DNA of 64,000 nt from Mycobacterium kyogaense. GTDB taxonomy: Bacteria > Actinomycetota > Actinomycetes > Mycobacteriales > Mycobacteriaceae. The notes below the pieces were generated by a model. It saw nothing but the letters and a program-made list of their open reading frames with translations, was not told the origin of the DNA and made no database searches. Both the position numbers and the translations under genes were made by a program. Where the stretch lies: positions 345,599 to 409,598 of the forward strand of contig NZ_QJUA01000001.1 in NCBI RefSeq assembly GCF_003254575.1, given 5' to 3'. Shown here piece by piece: positions 63,522-64,000 of this stretch. How positions within the stretch are numbered: the stretch's first letter is position 1; each line of letters begins with the position of its first letter.

Positions 63522-64000
63522 TCAGGACGGCGGCAGGACCGGAGCCGGCGGGACCGGCGCACCCGGGGCGGGCGGCGCCGCGGGATCGATCGGCGCGCCA
63601 GGCAGCGGCGCACCCGGGGCGACCGGCTCGAGGGCGGCCGGACCACTGGTGAGCGGCCGCTGCGTGAGCGCGAGGAGGGCGTCCTTGCCGGAGATCTCCT
63701 GCGTCTGGATGGCGTGCCAGATGTCCTTTAGGTAGGTCACGTTCGGGCTCGGGTCGGCGACCGCGTTCGGATCGGCAGTGGTGCCGGGCGGGAGATTCGT
63801 CGGGCTGGCCAGGTGCGGCATGCCGTCGGGCATCGGGAGGTCGCCGGAGATGGCCTGGTTGGCGACGTCGTAGGCCGGTGCGGGAACCGGGACGGCGTTC
63901 AGCGGGGCCAGCGGGTCCGGTGCCGGTGCGGCGACGGGTGCGGGCGCAGGGGCCGCCGGCGCGGGAGCCGCGACGGGCGCGGGGGCCGGGATCGGGAGGG
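63522..64000 (-). CDS. rpfA: C-terminal part of RpfA-like resuscitation-promoting factor, cut by window edge
   Basis: The frame is open from the right edge to TAG-type stop at 63522-63524 and gives 158 residues rich in Pro and Ala, with MPHLASPTNLPPGTT and YLKDIWHAIQTQEISGKDALLALTQ. The position directly behind moaE matches Rv0867c (RpfA), whose C-terminus is Pro/Ala-rich. The catalytic Rpf domain would be to the right of the window, so the identification rests on synteny and composition. Confidence 0.78.
   Translation of the reverse strand, partial: LPIPAPAPVAAPAPAAPAPAPVAAPAPDPLAPLNAVPVPAPAYDVANQAISGDLPMPDGMPHLASPTNLPPGTTADPNAVADPSPNVTYLKDIWHAIQTQEISGKDALLALTQRPLTSGPAALEPVAPGAPLPGAPIDPAAPPAPGAPVPPAPVLPPS

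Overview
The window is high-GC actinobacterial DNA and almost certainly comes from a Mycobacterium (rapid-grower or Mycolicibacterium type). The evidence is mycothiol synthase (mshD), GlnR, an LmeA-type lipoprotein-like DUF2993 protein, DesA1, an XPB-type helicase, RpfA next to moaE, many leaderless start codons preceded by a TANNNT -10 box, and gene order that follows Mycobacterium tuberculosis Rv0815c-Rv0826 on the left and Rv0854-Rv0867c on the right, as I remember that genome. I cannot name the species.

Left part (1-16.6 kb): a sulfur island comes first (cysA-type rhodanese, a DUF4395 membrane protein, and a leaderless polycysteine small ORF that looks like a cysteine attenuator), then thiX-lmeA. 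Divergent from these run glnR-mshD and the phosphate uptake operon pstSCAB, which ends in a strong intrinsic terminator. Convergent to it are phoU, an LCP-family envelope protein, a tRNA dihydrouridine synthase and desA1. PHO-box (RegX3-type) direct repeats stand upstream of both pstS and phoU. A TetR gene and a divergent DUF2236/MpaB-like gene follow, then an L,D-transpeptidase-like exported protein and a Ser/Thr protein kinase.

Middle (17.5-43 kb): tRNA-Lys faces a tRNA-Glu/Asp/Phe operon. The 3' CCA of tRNA-Phe shares its last A with the ATG of a secreted chorismate mutase gene. Then come TetR regulators, an FAD oxidoreductase with a clear palindromic operator, two SRPBCC proteins, a cation diffusion facilitator, an F420-type oxidoreductase and a dapC-like aminotransferase. 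An accessory block holds DUF5996, an old yellow enzyme, a one-strand urea operon (urtA-ureAB-ureC-ureG-ureD-ureE-ureF) and a divergent LuxR regulator. The conserved order resumes with fadA-fadB and is interrupted again by a GlxA/AraC regulator and a second F420-type enzyme.

Right part (43-64 kb): a 3292-residue exported protein made of about 23 beta-type repeats dominates. Its core is an almost exactly periodic array, mainly 366 bp per unit. A 1029-residue paralogue lies 3 kb downstream, beyond a proline-rich exported protein, a VOC protein and the XPB helicase. Both giant genes share an extended signal peptide, a common N-terminal module and a GTC-G6-GAACAG-like leader. The window ends with the XPB-N-like protein, a small acidic protein, moaC-mog-moaE, and the C-terminal part of rpfA, cut by the right edge.

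The best candidates for new biology are the giant repeat-protein pair and its leader, the tRNA/start-codon overlap, a hairpin with the dus start codon in its loop, and several long perfect intergenic palindromes.
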